64,000 nucleotides of DNA from Azospirillum baldaniorum (lineage in GTDB: Bacteria > Pseudomonadota > Alphaproteobacteria > Azospirillales > Azospirillaceae), in contig NZ_CP022253.1 in the NCBI RefSeq assembly GCF_003119195.2, positions 1,993,001-2,057,000 of the forward strand, in the 5' to 3' direction. A program made the position numbers and the translations under genes. Of the stretch, positions 35,196 to 43,258 are shown one piece after another. Each line of letters starts with the position of its first letter. The first letter of the stretch is position 1. The notes under the pieces are model-generated. The model searched no databases. It was not told where the DNA came from and saw only the letters and a program-made list of their open reading frames with translations.

Positions 35196-36038
35196 ATGAC
35201 GACCGATTCTCAACGCCCGCTGGTGGACAGCGCCTGGCTGAAGGGCGCCCTCGACCTTCCCGACCTCGTGGTTCTGGACGTGCGCACGCCGCCGGCGGGC
35301 GGCTTCATCCCCGGTTCGATCCATTCCGACTACGCCAAGGCCGGCTGGCGGGCGACGGTGGACGGCGTTCCGGGCCTGCTGCCCGACACCGCCGTTCTGG
35401 AAAGGCTGATCGGCGGATTGGGGATTCGGAACGGCGACCAAGTCGTTCTGGTTGCCAGCGGCCTGAGCGCCGCCGACATGGGGAACGCGACACGCGTCTA
35501 TTGGACGTTCAAGACGCTGGGCCATGACCGCGTGTCGGTGCTGGACGGCGGCTTCGCCGCCTGGAGCGACGCCGGCCATCCCGTTGCCACGACCGCCACC
35601 ACCCGCCCCGCCGCCACCTTCACTGCGGCCCCCCGCGAGGACTTGCGCGCCCCCCTGCCCGTGGTCGCGGCGGCGGTGGCCGGCGGCTCCGTCCCGCTGT
35701 TGGACGCCCGCTCCGCCGAGCAGTTCGAAGGCAAGGCCAAGAGCCCGCAGGCCCGTGTTCCGGGCACGCTGCCGGGGGCGGTGCTGATCGAGAACGGCGC
35801 CTTCTACTCCGCCGCCGAGAAGCGCTTCCTCCACGCCGACGCGGTGAAGGCTCTGGCGGATCAGGCCGGGACGGGCGAGTCGACGATCACCTTCTGCAAC
35901 ACCGGCCACCTCGCCTCGGTGTCCTGGTTCGCGCTGAGCGAGGTGGCAGGAGTCGACGGGGTCCGCCTCTATGACGGGTCGATGTCGGAATGGACCGCCG
36001 ACCCGTCTCGTCCCGTCAAGAACGGGCCGGCGGCTTAA
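35196..36038 (+). CDS. Thiosulfate/3-mercaptopyruvate sulfurtransferase (two rhodanese domains)
   Basis: Protein of 280 residues with two rhodanese modules. The first, about 1-135, is inactive: VVLDVRTPPAGGFIPGSIHSDY and VVLVASGLSAADMGNATRVYWTFKTLG have Ser where the Cys would be. The second, about 145-275, has LLDARSAEQFEG and the active loop ITFCNTGHLASVSWFAL, with catalytic Cys in CNTGH. Such proteins move a sulfane sulfur from thiosulfate or mercaptopyruvate to cyanide or other thiols. The first domain's SGL loop and the second's CNTGH rather than CRxGx-T leave donor preference open. It is convergent with murJ (3 bp gap). Confidence 0.9.
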   Translation: MTTDSQRPLVDSAWLKGALDLPDLVVLDVRTPPAGGFIPGSIHSDYAKAGWRATVDGVPGLLPDTAVLERLIGGLGIRNGDQVVLVASGLSAADMGNATRVYWTFKTLGHDRVSVLDGGFAAWSDAGHPVATTATTRPAATFTAAPREDLRAPLPVVAAAVAGGSVPLLDARSAEQFEGKAKSPQARVPGTLPGAVLIENGAFYSAAEKRFLHADAVKALADQAGTGESTITFCNTGHLASVSWFALSEVAGVDGVRLYDGSMSEWTADPSRPVKNGPAA

Positions 36039-36041
36039 GCG

Positions 36042-37592
36042 TTAAACGCTCTTGCGGCGCCGGCGGAACCGCCCGAGGTCCGACCGGCGCAGCAGGCCCA
36101 GCGCGACCGCCAGCACCGCGTAGACCAGCAGGCCGGCAAGGCCCAGCAGCACCAGCCCGCCCAACCGCTCGAACAGGCTGTGGGCGGTCAGCCAGGACGA
36201 CAGCTGGGTCTGCACCAGCCACAGCGTGCCGCCCATGGCGAGCGCCGCGATGGCCATGCGCGGCAGGTTGCGCAGCAGCCGGGCATCGGCCTTGAACAGC
36301 CCGCGCTGGGTCAGCAGCCACGCCAGCAGCCCGGCGTTGACCCAGGCGGCGACGGAAGTCGCCACCGCCAGGCCGACCTGGGCCAGCGGCCCCATCAGCG
36401 CCAGCTTCAACGCCACGTTGACCGCCGTCGCGGCCAGCGCCACCCGCACCGGGGTCGCCGTGTCGTGCCGGGCGTAGAAGCCGTTGACCAGGCTGCGGAT
36501 CACCACGAAGGCCGGCAGACCCAGCGCGTAGGCCTGCAGGGTCGCGGCGGACTGCGCGGCGTCGGTCGGGCCGAAGGCGCCGTGCTGGAACAGCACCGAC
36601 ACGATGGGCAGGCCGGCGACCAGGAAGGCGGCGGCGGCCGGCAGGGTCAGCACCAGCGACAGCTCCACCGCCCGGTTCTGGCTCTCCACCGCGCCGGGCT
36701 CGTCCCCGCCCTTGATGCGCCGGGCCATTTCCGGAAGCAGAACGGTGCCCACCGCGATCCCGATGACGCCCAGCGGCAACTGGTTCAGCCGGTCCGCATA
36801 ATAGAGGTAGGACACCGCCCCGGTGGGCAGCAGCGAGGCGATCAGCGTGTCGACGAACAGGTTGATCTGCGTCAGGCCAGACCCCAGCGCCGCCGGTCCC
36901 AGCACGGTCAGGAACCGCTTCACGTCGGGCGTCAGGCGCGGCAGGGCCAGACGCAGCCCCATCCCGGCCCGGCTGGCCTCCCAATACAGGTAGAGGAACT
37001 GCGCCAGCCCGGCGGCGAAGACACCCCAGGACAGGGCGTGGCCGACGGTGGGCAACAGCGGCGCGGCCAGCACCATCGCTGCGATCAGGCAGAGGTTGAG
37101 CAGGATCGGCGCCGCCGCCGCCGCCCCGAACCGCCCCATGCTGTTGAGCACGCCGGCGAGCAGCGATTCCAGCGAGATGAACAGCAGGTACGGGAAGGTG
37201 ATGCTGGTGAACAGAACGGCCAGCCGGAACTTCTCCGGCTCGTCCGAGAAGCCCGGCGCGAAGACCGTCATGAACTGCGGCATGATCGCCAGGATGCCGG
37301 CCAGGAACAGAAGCTGCACCGCCAGCAGCAGGCTCATCACCTCCTCGGCGAAGCGCTTGGCGGCGGCCTGCCCGTCCTGCACCAGCTTGGCGGAGAACAG
37401 CGGCACGAAGGCGGAGTTGAAGGCCCCCTCGGCGAACAGGGCGCGGAAATGGTTGGGCAGCCGGAACGCCACGAAGAAGGCGTCGGCCACCGGCCCGGCG
37501 CCGAGCAGCGCTGCGGTCAGAACGTCGCGCAGGAAGCCAAGGACGCGGCTGACCAGCGTCAGCCCGCCGACGGACAGGATGTTGCGGAGCAC
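36042..37592 (-). CDS. murJ: Lipid II flippase MurJ
   Basis: MOP-superfamily membrane protein of 516 residues with about 14 transmembrane segments, the usual MurJ size. Seen: SVGGLTLVSRVLGFLRDVLTAALLGAGPVADAFFVAFRLPNHFRALFAEGAFNSAFVPLFS, which includes the charged R-x-x-G-F-x-R-D cavity residues and the A-D-A-F pattern, QINLFVDTLIASLLPTGAVSYLYYADRLNQLPLGVIGIAVGTVLLPEMAR, and YARHDTATPVR. GTG start at 37592 preceded by GAGGA. It moves lipid II across the inner membrane for peptidoglycan synthesis. Confidence 0.97.
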   Translation of the reverse strand: MLRNILSVGGLTLVSRVLGFLRDVLTAALLGAGPVADAFFVAFRLPNHFRALFAEGAFNSAFVPLFSAKLVQDGQAAAKRFAEEVMSLLLAVQLLFLAGILAIMPQFMTVFAPGFSDEPEKFRLAVLFTSITFPYLLFISLESLLAGVLNSMGRFGAAAAAPILLNLCLIAAMVLAAPLLPTVGHALSWGVFAAGLAQFLYLYWEASRAGMGLRLALPRLTPDVKRFLTVLGPAALGSGLTQINLFVDTLIASLLPTGAVSYLYYADRLNQLPLGVIGIAVGTVLLPEMARRIKGGDEPGAVESQNRAVELSLVLTLPAAAAFLVAGLPIVSVLFQHGAFGPTDAAQSAATLQAYALGLPAFVVIRSLVNGFYARHDTATPVRVALAATAVNVALKLALMGPLAQVGLAVATSVAAWVNAGLLAWLLTQRGLFKADARLLRNLPRMAIAALAMGGTLWLVQTQLSSWLTAHSLFERLGGLVLLGLAGLLVYAVLAVALGLLRRSDLGRFRRRRKSV

Positions 37593-37763
37593 AGTGGTAC
37601 GGGTCCTCTGATGGGCGGCGCCATCCTAGCGTTTTCCCCGCCCGCGTCACGCCTTTCGGCATGCCGGCCCGTGTGGAATTTGAAGGCGGTGGGCGGAAAT
37701 GGTCTGCTAGGATCGGCGCCCACCCATTGCCCCATCCTCCATCTTCAGACAAGCGGAACGTCC

Positions 37764-38543
37764 ATGGCCCAGGGTCTTCCCCTCACCTATCTGGAAGCCG
37801 GCGAAGCGAACGGCGGCACCCCCCTGCTGGTCCTGCACGGCCTGTTCGGGTCGGCGCGCAACTGGCAGACCCTGGCGAAGCGCTTCGCGGAGCGGCACCG
37901 GGTCTACGCGCTGGACCTGCGCAACCACGGCGGCGCCCCCTGGTCGGACGAGATGACCTACCCGGCGATGGCCGCGGACGTGCTGCGCTTCCTCGACGAC
38001 CGCGGCTTCGCGCGGGCGTCGGTGGTCGGCCACTCCATGGGCGGCAAGGTGGCGATGACGCTGGCGCTGACCCATCCCGACCGGGTGGAGCGTCTCGCCG
38101 TGGCCGACATCGCGCCGGTCGCCTACACCCACACCCACGCCCCCTTCGTGGCGGCCATGAAACAGGCGAAGCTGGAAGGCTGCACCCGCCGCTCGGAGGT
38201 CGAGGCGCAGCTAGCGGACGCGGTGCCAGAAGCCCCCCTGCGTTCCTTCCTGCTGCAGAATCTCGTTCTGGAGCAGGGGTCGTTTCACTGGCGGATCAAC
38301 CTCGACGCCATCGGCGCCCGCATGAGCGACCTGATCGGCTTCCCGGATCTGGGCGACGCCCGGTACGACGGCCCCACCCTGTTCATCGGCGGCACACGGT
38401 CCGACTACATCGTGCCGGAAAACCACGCCGCCATCCGCCGCCACTTCCCCAAGGCCGCCATCGAGATGATCGAGGGCGCCGGCCACTGGCTGCACGCCGA
38501 ACGCCCGCAGGAGTTCGCCGCGCTGGTCGAAGCCTTCGCGTAA
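37764..38543 (+). CDS. Alpha/beta hydrolase, YbfF-like esterase
   Basis: Protein of 259 residues. Seen: LLVLHGLFGSARNWQTLAKRFAERHRVYALDLRNHGGAPWSDEMTYPAMAADV (the D-L-R-N-H-G signature of the YbfF/ABHD11 group), nucleophile elbow ASVVGHSMGGKVAMTLAL, VADIAPVAYTHTH, acid FIGGTRSDYIVPEN, and the catalytic His in IEGAGHWLHAERPQEF. It is complete. YbfF and ABHD11 act on short acyl-CoA or ester substrates; the biological role is uncertain. It is divergent from murJ. Confidence 0.93.
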   Translation: MAQGLPLTYLEAGEANGGTPLLVLHGLFGSARNWQTLAKRFAERHRVYALDLRNHGGAPWSDEMTYPAMAADVLRFLDDRGFARASVVGHSMGGKVAMTLALTHPDRVERLAVADIAPVAYTHTHAPFVAAMKQAKLEGCTRRSEVEAQLADAVPEAPLRSFLLQNLVLEQGSFHWRINLDAIGARMSDLIGFPDLGDARYDGPTLFIGGTRSDYIVPENHAAIRRHFPKAAIEMIEGAGHWLHAERPQEFAALVEAFA

Positions 38544-38556
38544 CGTCTTCAGCCGC

Positions 38557-38592
38557 GAAAAAAGAAACGGGGGCCGCGAAGGCCCCCGTTTC
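38557..38592 (-). terminator. Intrinsic terminator of the ParA/TraL-like gene
   Basis: GAAACGGGGGCC (38564-38575) and GGCCCCCGTTTC (38581-38592) form a perfect 12-bp stem with loop GCGAA. On the minus strand the hairpin is followed by TTTTTTCGC, a good U-tract. It lies about 50 bp after the stop of the minus-strand gene. Confidence 0.8.
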
Positions 38593-38644
38593 CACATGCT
38601 GGCGATGCGCAGTCCTGTCAGAGCGCGCCCTGACGGCGATTCTC

Positions 38645-40129
38645 TTAGAGAGCGCCCTGACGGGCGCCGGTCTTGGCGGCCGGGCCGGCGGACTGGTTGA
38701 AGGCGTCGCGCAGGTATGGCGACAGCGCCTGCCGCATCGTGCGCAGCCACTCGTGGATGATGATCAGCGAGCGGGAGGCGACCGGCGGGGTCATGCCCAG
38801 CTTCACCAGATCCTCGCGGGTCATCTGCGCCACCTCGTCGATGCGGTGGCCGGTCAGGCGCGCCCAGGCCGGGGCCGTGCAGGGCGCCATGGAGATGACC
38901 TCCACGCCTTCGCGCTCGACCATCTCCGCCTTGCGGCGGGCGTACTGGCTGTCGTCGAGCTGCGAGAAGGGACCGGAGAAGCCGTTCTCGACCAGGACGC
39001 GCTTGGCCTTCGGGGCGATGGTGGCGATGCGCTCCAGCGTGTTCATGCCGGTGGACAGCGAGGCCAGATCGACGGTGACCGGCACCATGAAGGTCAGCCG
39101 CTCGCCCTCGCCGACATAGTAGTCGAAGCCCGACACCTCGGCCCAGTTGAAGAACCACTGGGAGATGTTGCCGCCGAAGTCGAAGAGGCGGCCGCCGCGC
39201 TGCAGTTCCGGACCGATCTGGTCCCAGAACTCGTAGAAGCCGTCGCCCGAGCCCATCATGTTCATGAAGTCCTGGGTGATGCGGCGGTGCTCCACCACCT
39301 CCGGACCAAACAGGCGGTTCAGCCGCTCGTTGACCTCATATTCGACGACCTTGAGCTGAAGGCCTTCAAGCATGGCGGTCGCCATCAGGTGATGGGACAG
39401 CAGCGTCTTGCCGACGCCACCGCGGTCGTTGAGAACGAAGATGGTGCCCAGCATGCGATCGCCTTTCCAGGGTCTGTTCGATGTCGAATCTTGAGGTGTT
39501 GAAACGTGAGCGGCCGGGGCCTTGAGAGTCGGCGCCGGGGAAAGCGGAGCCTGGGTGGGAGAGGCCTCCGGAACCGGGGCCGGAGTCGATTCCTCCGGAG
39601 GATCGGCAGGCACCACGGCGGCCGGTTCCGGAACGGGGGCCGGCTCCGGAGCGGGTTCCGGTTCCGGCACGGCGGCTTCCGGCGGACCATCGGTCGCGCC
39701 ATCTGCCATGTCCGGCATGTCCGGCTCAGCCGTTTCCGGTTCGGGCATCTCCGGTTCAGACATCTCCGGTTCGGGCGCCGCATCCTCGGCATCGTCCGGC
39801 TGTCCCGCGGCGAGGGCGGCGCGGTGCACCGCATCCAGCGTTTCGCGCGGAGTCGTGCCGCCCTCCTCCTCCCCATCCGCGCCGCCGTCACGTTCCTCGT
39901 TCCCCACGAGGAAGAAGGCTGAGCGCAGGGTGACGGGTGAGATCGGCTGGTTGTCGCGGGCGGTGACGCCCAGCTTCGCCAGCACATCGGAGATTTCCGC
40001 CCAGGACAGGCCGCGCTCGCGCATCAGGCCGATGTCGGCGTAGCTTTCGCGGACGGCCTGCATGGCCGAGCGGTTTCCAGTCGGACGATCGGCAAGGAGC
40101 CGTTCCAGTTCCGCGCGATCAATCGACAC
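38645..40129 (-). CDS. ParA/TraL-like P-loop ATPase fused to a small N-terminal domain by a Pro/Glu-rich linker
   Basis: Protein of about 494 residues from GTG 40129. N-terminal part, about 1-80: IDRAELERLLADRPTGNRSAMQAVRESYADIGLMRERGLSWAEISDVLAKLGVTA, resembling the TraK/TraC-type plasmid HTH domain (inference). Then a 120-residue linker of repeated E-P, M-P and P-A-P. C-terminal ATPase from about residue 226: GTIFVLNDRGGVGKTLLSH, a deviant Walker A with Arg where ParA has the signature Lys, and LFDFGGN, a Walker B-like strand. An internal ATG at 39454 has GGAAAGG upstream and would give the ATPase alone, so two products are possible. The GTG start is uncertain; ATG 40063 is in frame. Confidence 0.7.
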   Translation of the reverse strand: MSIDRAELERLLADRPTGNRSAMQAVRESYADIGLMRERGLSWAEISDVLAKLGVTARDNQPISPVTLRSAFFLVGNEERDGGADGEEEGGTTPRETLDAVHRAALAAGQPDDAEDAAPEPEMSEPEMPEPETAEPDMPDMADGATDGPPEAAVPEPEPAPEPAPVPEPAAVVPADPPEESTPAPVPEASPTQAPLSPAPTLKAPAAHVSTPQDSTSNRPWKGDRMLGTIFVLNDRGGVGKTLLSHHLMATAMLEGLQLKVVEYEVNERLNRLFGPEVVEHRRITQDFMNMMGSGDGFYEFWDQIGPELQRGGRLFDFGGNISQWFFNWAEVSGFDYYVGEGERLTFMVPVTVDLASLSTGMNTLERIATIAPKAKRVLVENGFSGPFSQLDDSQYARRKAEMVEREGVEVISMAPCTAPAWARLTGHRIDEVAQMTREDLVKLGMTPPVASRSLIIIHEWLRTMRQALSPYLRDAFNQSAGPAAKTGARQGAL

Positions 40130-40339
40130 CGTGAGTACCCGGCATGCGTGGTTCTGGGGAGGGGTGGGTAGGATTTGTGATACCGCAGGATTCCGTTCCC
40201 CCCGGTGCGGAAAAAATAGTACAAGCGATTGGGGTGCGCAAACGGTTTCCAACCATGTTCAACCGCATTAAACCTGTGACACGGCAACCTTCCTTGGTCT
40301 CCATCAGGATTGCAGGATAGGGCCCGGCGTTTGGCGAAG
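40130..40339. other. Divergent intergenic region
   Basis: About 210 bases between the fused ATPase gene and the proline-rich gene. It contains an AT-rich stretch (40201-40235, AAAAAATAGTACAAG) that could hold a promoter for one or both. No structure beyond short repeats was seen. Confidence 0.5.
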
Positions 40340-41065
40340 ATGCCCTATGATTTTCGATCGCAGGATCAGCGGACCGCCGACTCCGGGCGGACGCCGGGGA
40401 CTCCCATCGGCTTCCACGAGTTGCGCCAAGCCTGCGAGATCTCGGCCCTTCGGGAGGATCTGGAGCGCGTCCTCCAGGACACCGGCGCCCTGCGCGACAG
40501 CATCGAGGACGCGGTTGAGCAGGTGCGCCAGCGCTTCGCCGCCCTGACGGCGGAGGAGCTGGCGAACTCCGAAACGATGGCGCCGCTGCTCCAGTTCGCC
40601 GTCTCCACCCTGCTGACCATCCGCGACGAGGCCCGGCGCATCAACACGCAGACCGGCCCGGTCGACGACGACGACCGCCCCACGCGGACCGTCGCCGATC
40701 CGCGCCCCCTGCCCTCCGCCGGGACTCCGGCAGCACCGCCGTCCGTCCCGCCGCCCCCCGCCCCCCAGACCGCGCCGCAAACCTACGCGCCGCCGCCGTC
40801 CGACGAGCCGGCCCCGTCCTTCGCCTCGGAACCGGAACGCGAGGAGACGCCCCCGCCGCCGACTCCGGCGCCCGTTCTGTCGCCGTTCGTGCCGCGCGCC
40901 CCGGCGCCGGCGCCGCAGCGTCCGGCGGCACCGGACCCCGCTCCCGACGCGCCTCCGGCTCCCTCCTGGCTCTCGCCCCTGTCCGGGCGCAAGGGCAGCC
41001 CCGGAGTCAACGGCAGCGCTCCGCGCAACGGCAACGTGGACTGGCTGAGCCGTCCCAAACGCTGA
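40340..41065 (+). CDS. Hypothetical protein with coiled-coil head and proline-rich tail
   Basis: Protein of 241 residues, not recognised. Residues 25-95 are helical and likely coiled-coil: ELRQACEISALREDLERVLQDTGALRDSIEDAVEQVRQRFAALTAEEL, followed by LLQFAVSTLLTIRDEARRINTQ. Residues 110-215 are a proline/alanine-rich, probably disordered segment (PPPPAPQTAPQTYAPPP type). The end NGNVDWLSRPKR is short and basic. Divergent from the fused ATPase gene, whose linker is also proline-rich, so the two may work together; this is inference. ATG 40340 or the upstream TTG 40310 could start it. Confidence 0.55.
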   Translation: MPYDFRSQDQRTADSGRTPGTPIGFHELRQACEISALREDLERVLQDTGALRDSIEDAVEQVRQRFAALTAEELANSETMAPLLQFAVSTLLTIRDEARRINTQTGPVDDDDRPTRTVADPRPLPSAGTPAAPPSVPPPPAPQTAPQTYAPPPSDEPAPSFASEPEREETPPPPTPAPVLSPFVPRAPAPAPQRPAAPDPAPDAPPAPSWLSPLSGRKGSPGVNGSAPRNGNVDWLSRPKR

Positions 41066-41189
41066 CCTCCGCCGTTGCCCCCCTTTCGTCCCGTTGTTGC
41101 GGGAAGGTCGCACCTCGTCCGAACGCACCCACGTCACACCGATTTTCCTTGAACTCCGAAATGGGTGCGGCTACCACTTTATTTGGTAA

Positions 41190-41741
41190 ATGAATCTTTA
41201 CCAACAACACCTGCGGCGACGCATGGGGGTGGTCATGGCACGGGATGATGTGGACACGCTGGCACGACCGTCGCCCCGCCTGGAATGGCGGCACCGCTGT
41301 GGCCCGGCCGCCCAGGCTGACCGGAGAGATTCCCACCGGCACGACACTCCGGCAGCGATCCGGCCCCTGCGGCTGCTGATCGTGGAGGACGAATCCCTGG
41401 CCGCAGAGGCGGTGGGGATGGCCGCCATGGACCTTGGCCATATCGTCTGCGGCACCGCCCGCACCGAAGAGGAGGCGGTGGCCATCGCCGGGCGCGAGCG
41501 GCCCGATGTGGCGCTGATGGACGTGCGGCTGGCCGGCGGCGACGGGATCGAGGCGGCGCGGCGCCTGCGCGCCAACTATGGCATCCGCTCCATTTTCCTG
41601 TCCGGCTACGCCAACCACGCCATCATGGCCCGCATCACCGAGACCTACCCGCTGGGCGTGGTCAACAAGCCCTATTCGCTGGCCCAGTTGAAGCTGGCCC
41701 TCGACCTCGCGGCGCGGCGCCTGCACGGCCCGCGCGGCTGA
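41190..41741 (+). CDS. Single-domain response regulator
   Basis: Receiver protein of 183 residues. The receiver, about 58-178, has RPLRLLIVEDESLAAEAVGMAAMDLGHIVCGTARTEEEAVAIA, phospho-acceptor Asp in VALMDVRLAGGDGIEAARRLR, the S/T switch residue in FLSGYANH and the conserved Lys in VNKPYSLAQLKLAL. There is no output domain. The 55 residues before the receiver are basic and low-complexity; ATG 41235 (GGGGG upstream) may be the real start. It is followed by a strong bidirectional terminator. The cognate kinase is not evident. Confidence 0.85.
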   Translation: MNLYQQHLRRRMGVVMARDDVDTLARPSPRLEWRHRCGPAAQADRRDSHRHDTPAAIRPLRLLIVEDESLAAEAVGMAAMDLGHIVCGTARTEEEAVAIAGRERPDVALMDVRLAGGDGIEAARRLRANYGIRSIFLSGYANHAIMARITETYPLGVVNKPYSLAQLKLALDLAARRLHGPRG

Positions 41742-41768
41742 CAACGTTCCGCTTCGCCAAACAAGAAA

Positions 41769-41803
41769 GGGCGGCTTCCCCCGTGGGAAGCCGCCCTTTT
41801 CTT
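41769..41803. terminator. Bidirectional intrinsic terminator
   Basis: GGGCGGCTTCCC (41769-41780) and GGGAAGCCGCCC (41785-41796) make a perfect 12-bp stem with a 4-base loop, followed by TTTTCTTTC on the plus strand and preceded by AAGAAA, which gives TTTCTT on the minus strand. It serves both the response regulator and the convergent type I secretion genes. Confidence 0.9.
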
Positions 41804-41841
41804 TCAACCGTCGTGGAGCGTGATGCTCCCTATCCCTGCCC

Positions 41842-43203
41842 TCACTCCTGGATGAAGGCCTTCACGTAGGAGTGCGACAGCGGCTGCACCAGATAGTCGA
41901 GCGGGGTGCGGGCGGAAAGCAGGATGCGCGCCTCCACCGGCATGCCCGGCTTGATCGTCAGGTTGTGGACCTGATGGGAGTCGCTGTCCTTCAGCTTGAT
42001 CCGCGCGATGTAGGATTCCTGGCGGGTGATCGGGTCCATCACGCGGTCGGCCGAGACGTAGGTCACCGTGCCGTCCAGCGAGCCGACGACGCGGCTGTCA
42101 TAGGCGGTCAGCTGAACCTTCACCGGCAGATCGACGGTCAGCGACTTGATGTCCTTCGGCTGGACCTTCACCTCGGCCAGCAGGGCGCGGCCGTCTGGGA
42201 TGATGTCCAGGATCGGCTCGTTCGCGGTGATCGTACCGCCGGCCGCCCAATGGCTGTGCATCACGACGGTCCCGGCGTCCGGAGCCTTGATCGCGCGGGT
42301 CTCCAGCCGGTTGGCGGCGTCGCGCATCTGCTCGGCGAGGCGGATGACGTCGCCGCGGGACTTCTCCAGATCGACCAGCACCTTTTCGCGGAAGTCGTTG
42401 CGGCGGCGCAGAAGGTCGCCCTCGGCGTCCACGGCGGCCTGGTTGGCCTGGGCGATGCGGGCCTCAAGCTCGCGGTCACGGCCCTTGAGCTGCGCCTCCT
42501 CCTTCTGCTGCTCGACCAGCTTGGTCCGGGTGGCGTTGCCGCGGGACAGCAGGCCCTGGGTGATGCGCAGATCGTCCTCGATCAGCTGGATCTCGCGGGC
42601 CAGGAACCTGCGCTGCTCCTGAAGGCTCTTGCCTTCCTCGCGCAGCGTGATGACGCGCTCCTTGGTCAGCTTGGCCTCGGTGTCGAGCTGGTTGCGGCGG
42701 ACCTGGAACAGGGTCTCCTGGTTGCCCATCAGCTTCTCGACCGTGCGGTCGCTGCCGCGGCGGCGCAGCAGTTCCTCCGGCCACTCGATGGCGGGCTGCT
42801 CGAACAGCTCGGCGGTCAGCCGCGCTTCCAGCGCCTGGGTTTCCAGCCAGGAGGTGCTGAGCACCTGGAGCCGGGTCGCCGCCTCCGTGCTGTCCAGCCG
42901 CATCAGGACCTGACCGGCCTTCACCGTGTCGCCTTCCTTGACGAGGATCTCTTCGATCTGGGCGGTCTCGGTGTGCTTCACGATCTTGCGGCCGGTCTCC
43001 GGGGCCAGCGCGCCGGAGGCCATGACGGCGCTGTGAAGCGGGGCGAGCGCGGCCCAGGCGGTCATCCCGCCGAAGCCCACCGCCAGCACCATGAAGCCGC
43101 CGGCCAGAAGCCCGCTGACCCGGGTGTCGGGAACCAGCGCGCGCAGCGCGCCGATCGACGTCATGGTCTTCGTCTTGTAGGTGTTCATGGTGGTGTCGGT
43201 CAT
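41842..43203 (-). CDS. Type I secretion HlyD-family membrane fusion protein (PrtE-like)
   Basis: Periplasmic adaptor of 453 residues. Seen: a single membrane segment LLAGGFMVLAVGFGGMTAWAALAPL near residues 33-57, then SAVMASGALAPETGRKIVKHTETAQIEEILVKEGDTVKAGQVLMRLDSTEAATR (the lipoyl half-motif), a long coiled-coil hairpin (about 110-290), RAIKAPDAGTVVMHSHWAAGGTITANEPILDIIPDGRALLAEVKVQPKDIKSL (second lipoyl half and barrel), and the C-terminal KPGMPVEARILLSARTPLDYLVQPL. It bridges the ABC exporter and a TolC-type outer channel. It begins 55 bp after the ABC gene. No substrate or TolC gene is seen here. Confidence 0.95.
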   Translation of the reverse strand: MTDTTMNTYKTKTMTSIGALRALVPDTRVSGLLAGGFMVLAVGFGGMTAWAALAPLHSAVMASGALAPETGRKIVKHTETAQIEEILVKEGDTVKAGQVLMRLDSTEAATRLQVLSTSWLETQALEARLTAELFEQPAIEWPEELLRRRGSDRTVEKLMGNQETLFQVRRNQLDTEAKLTKERVITLREEGKSLQEQRRFLAREIQLIEDDLRITQGLLSRGNATRTKLVEQQKEEAQLKGRDRELEARIAQANQAAVDAEGDLLRRRNDFREKVLVDLEKSRGDVIRLAEQMRDAANRLETRAIKAPDAGTVVMHSHWAAGGTITANEPILDIIPDGRALLAEVKVQPKDIKSLTVDLPVKVQLTAYDSRVVGSLDGTVTYVSADRVMDPITRQESYIARIKLKDSDSHQVHNLTIKPGMPVEARILLSARTPLDYLVQPLSHSYVKAFIQE

Positions 43204-43258
43204 AACAATCGGTCCTTAATCGCCGGAAGGGCTGGGTGCTGGTCTGGAGTTTCCGGCG

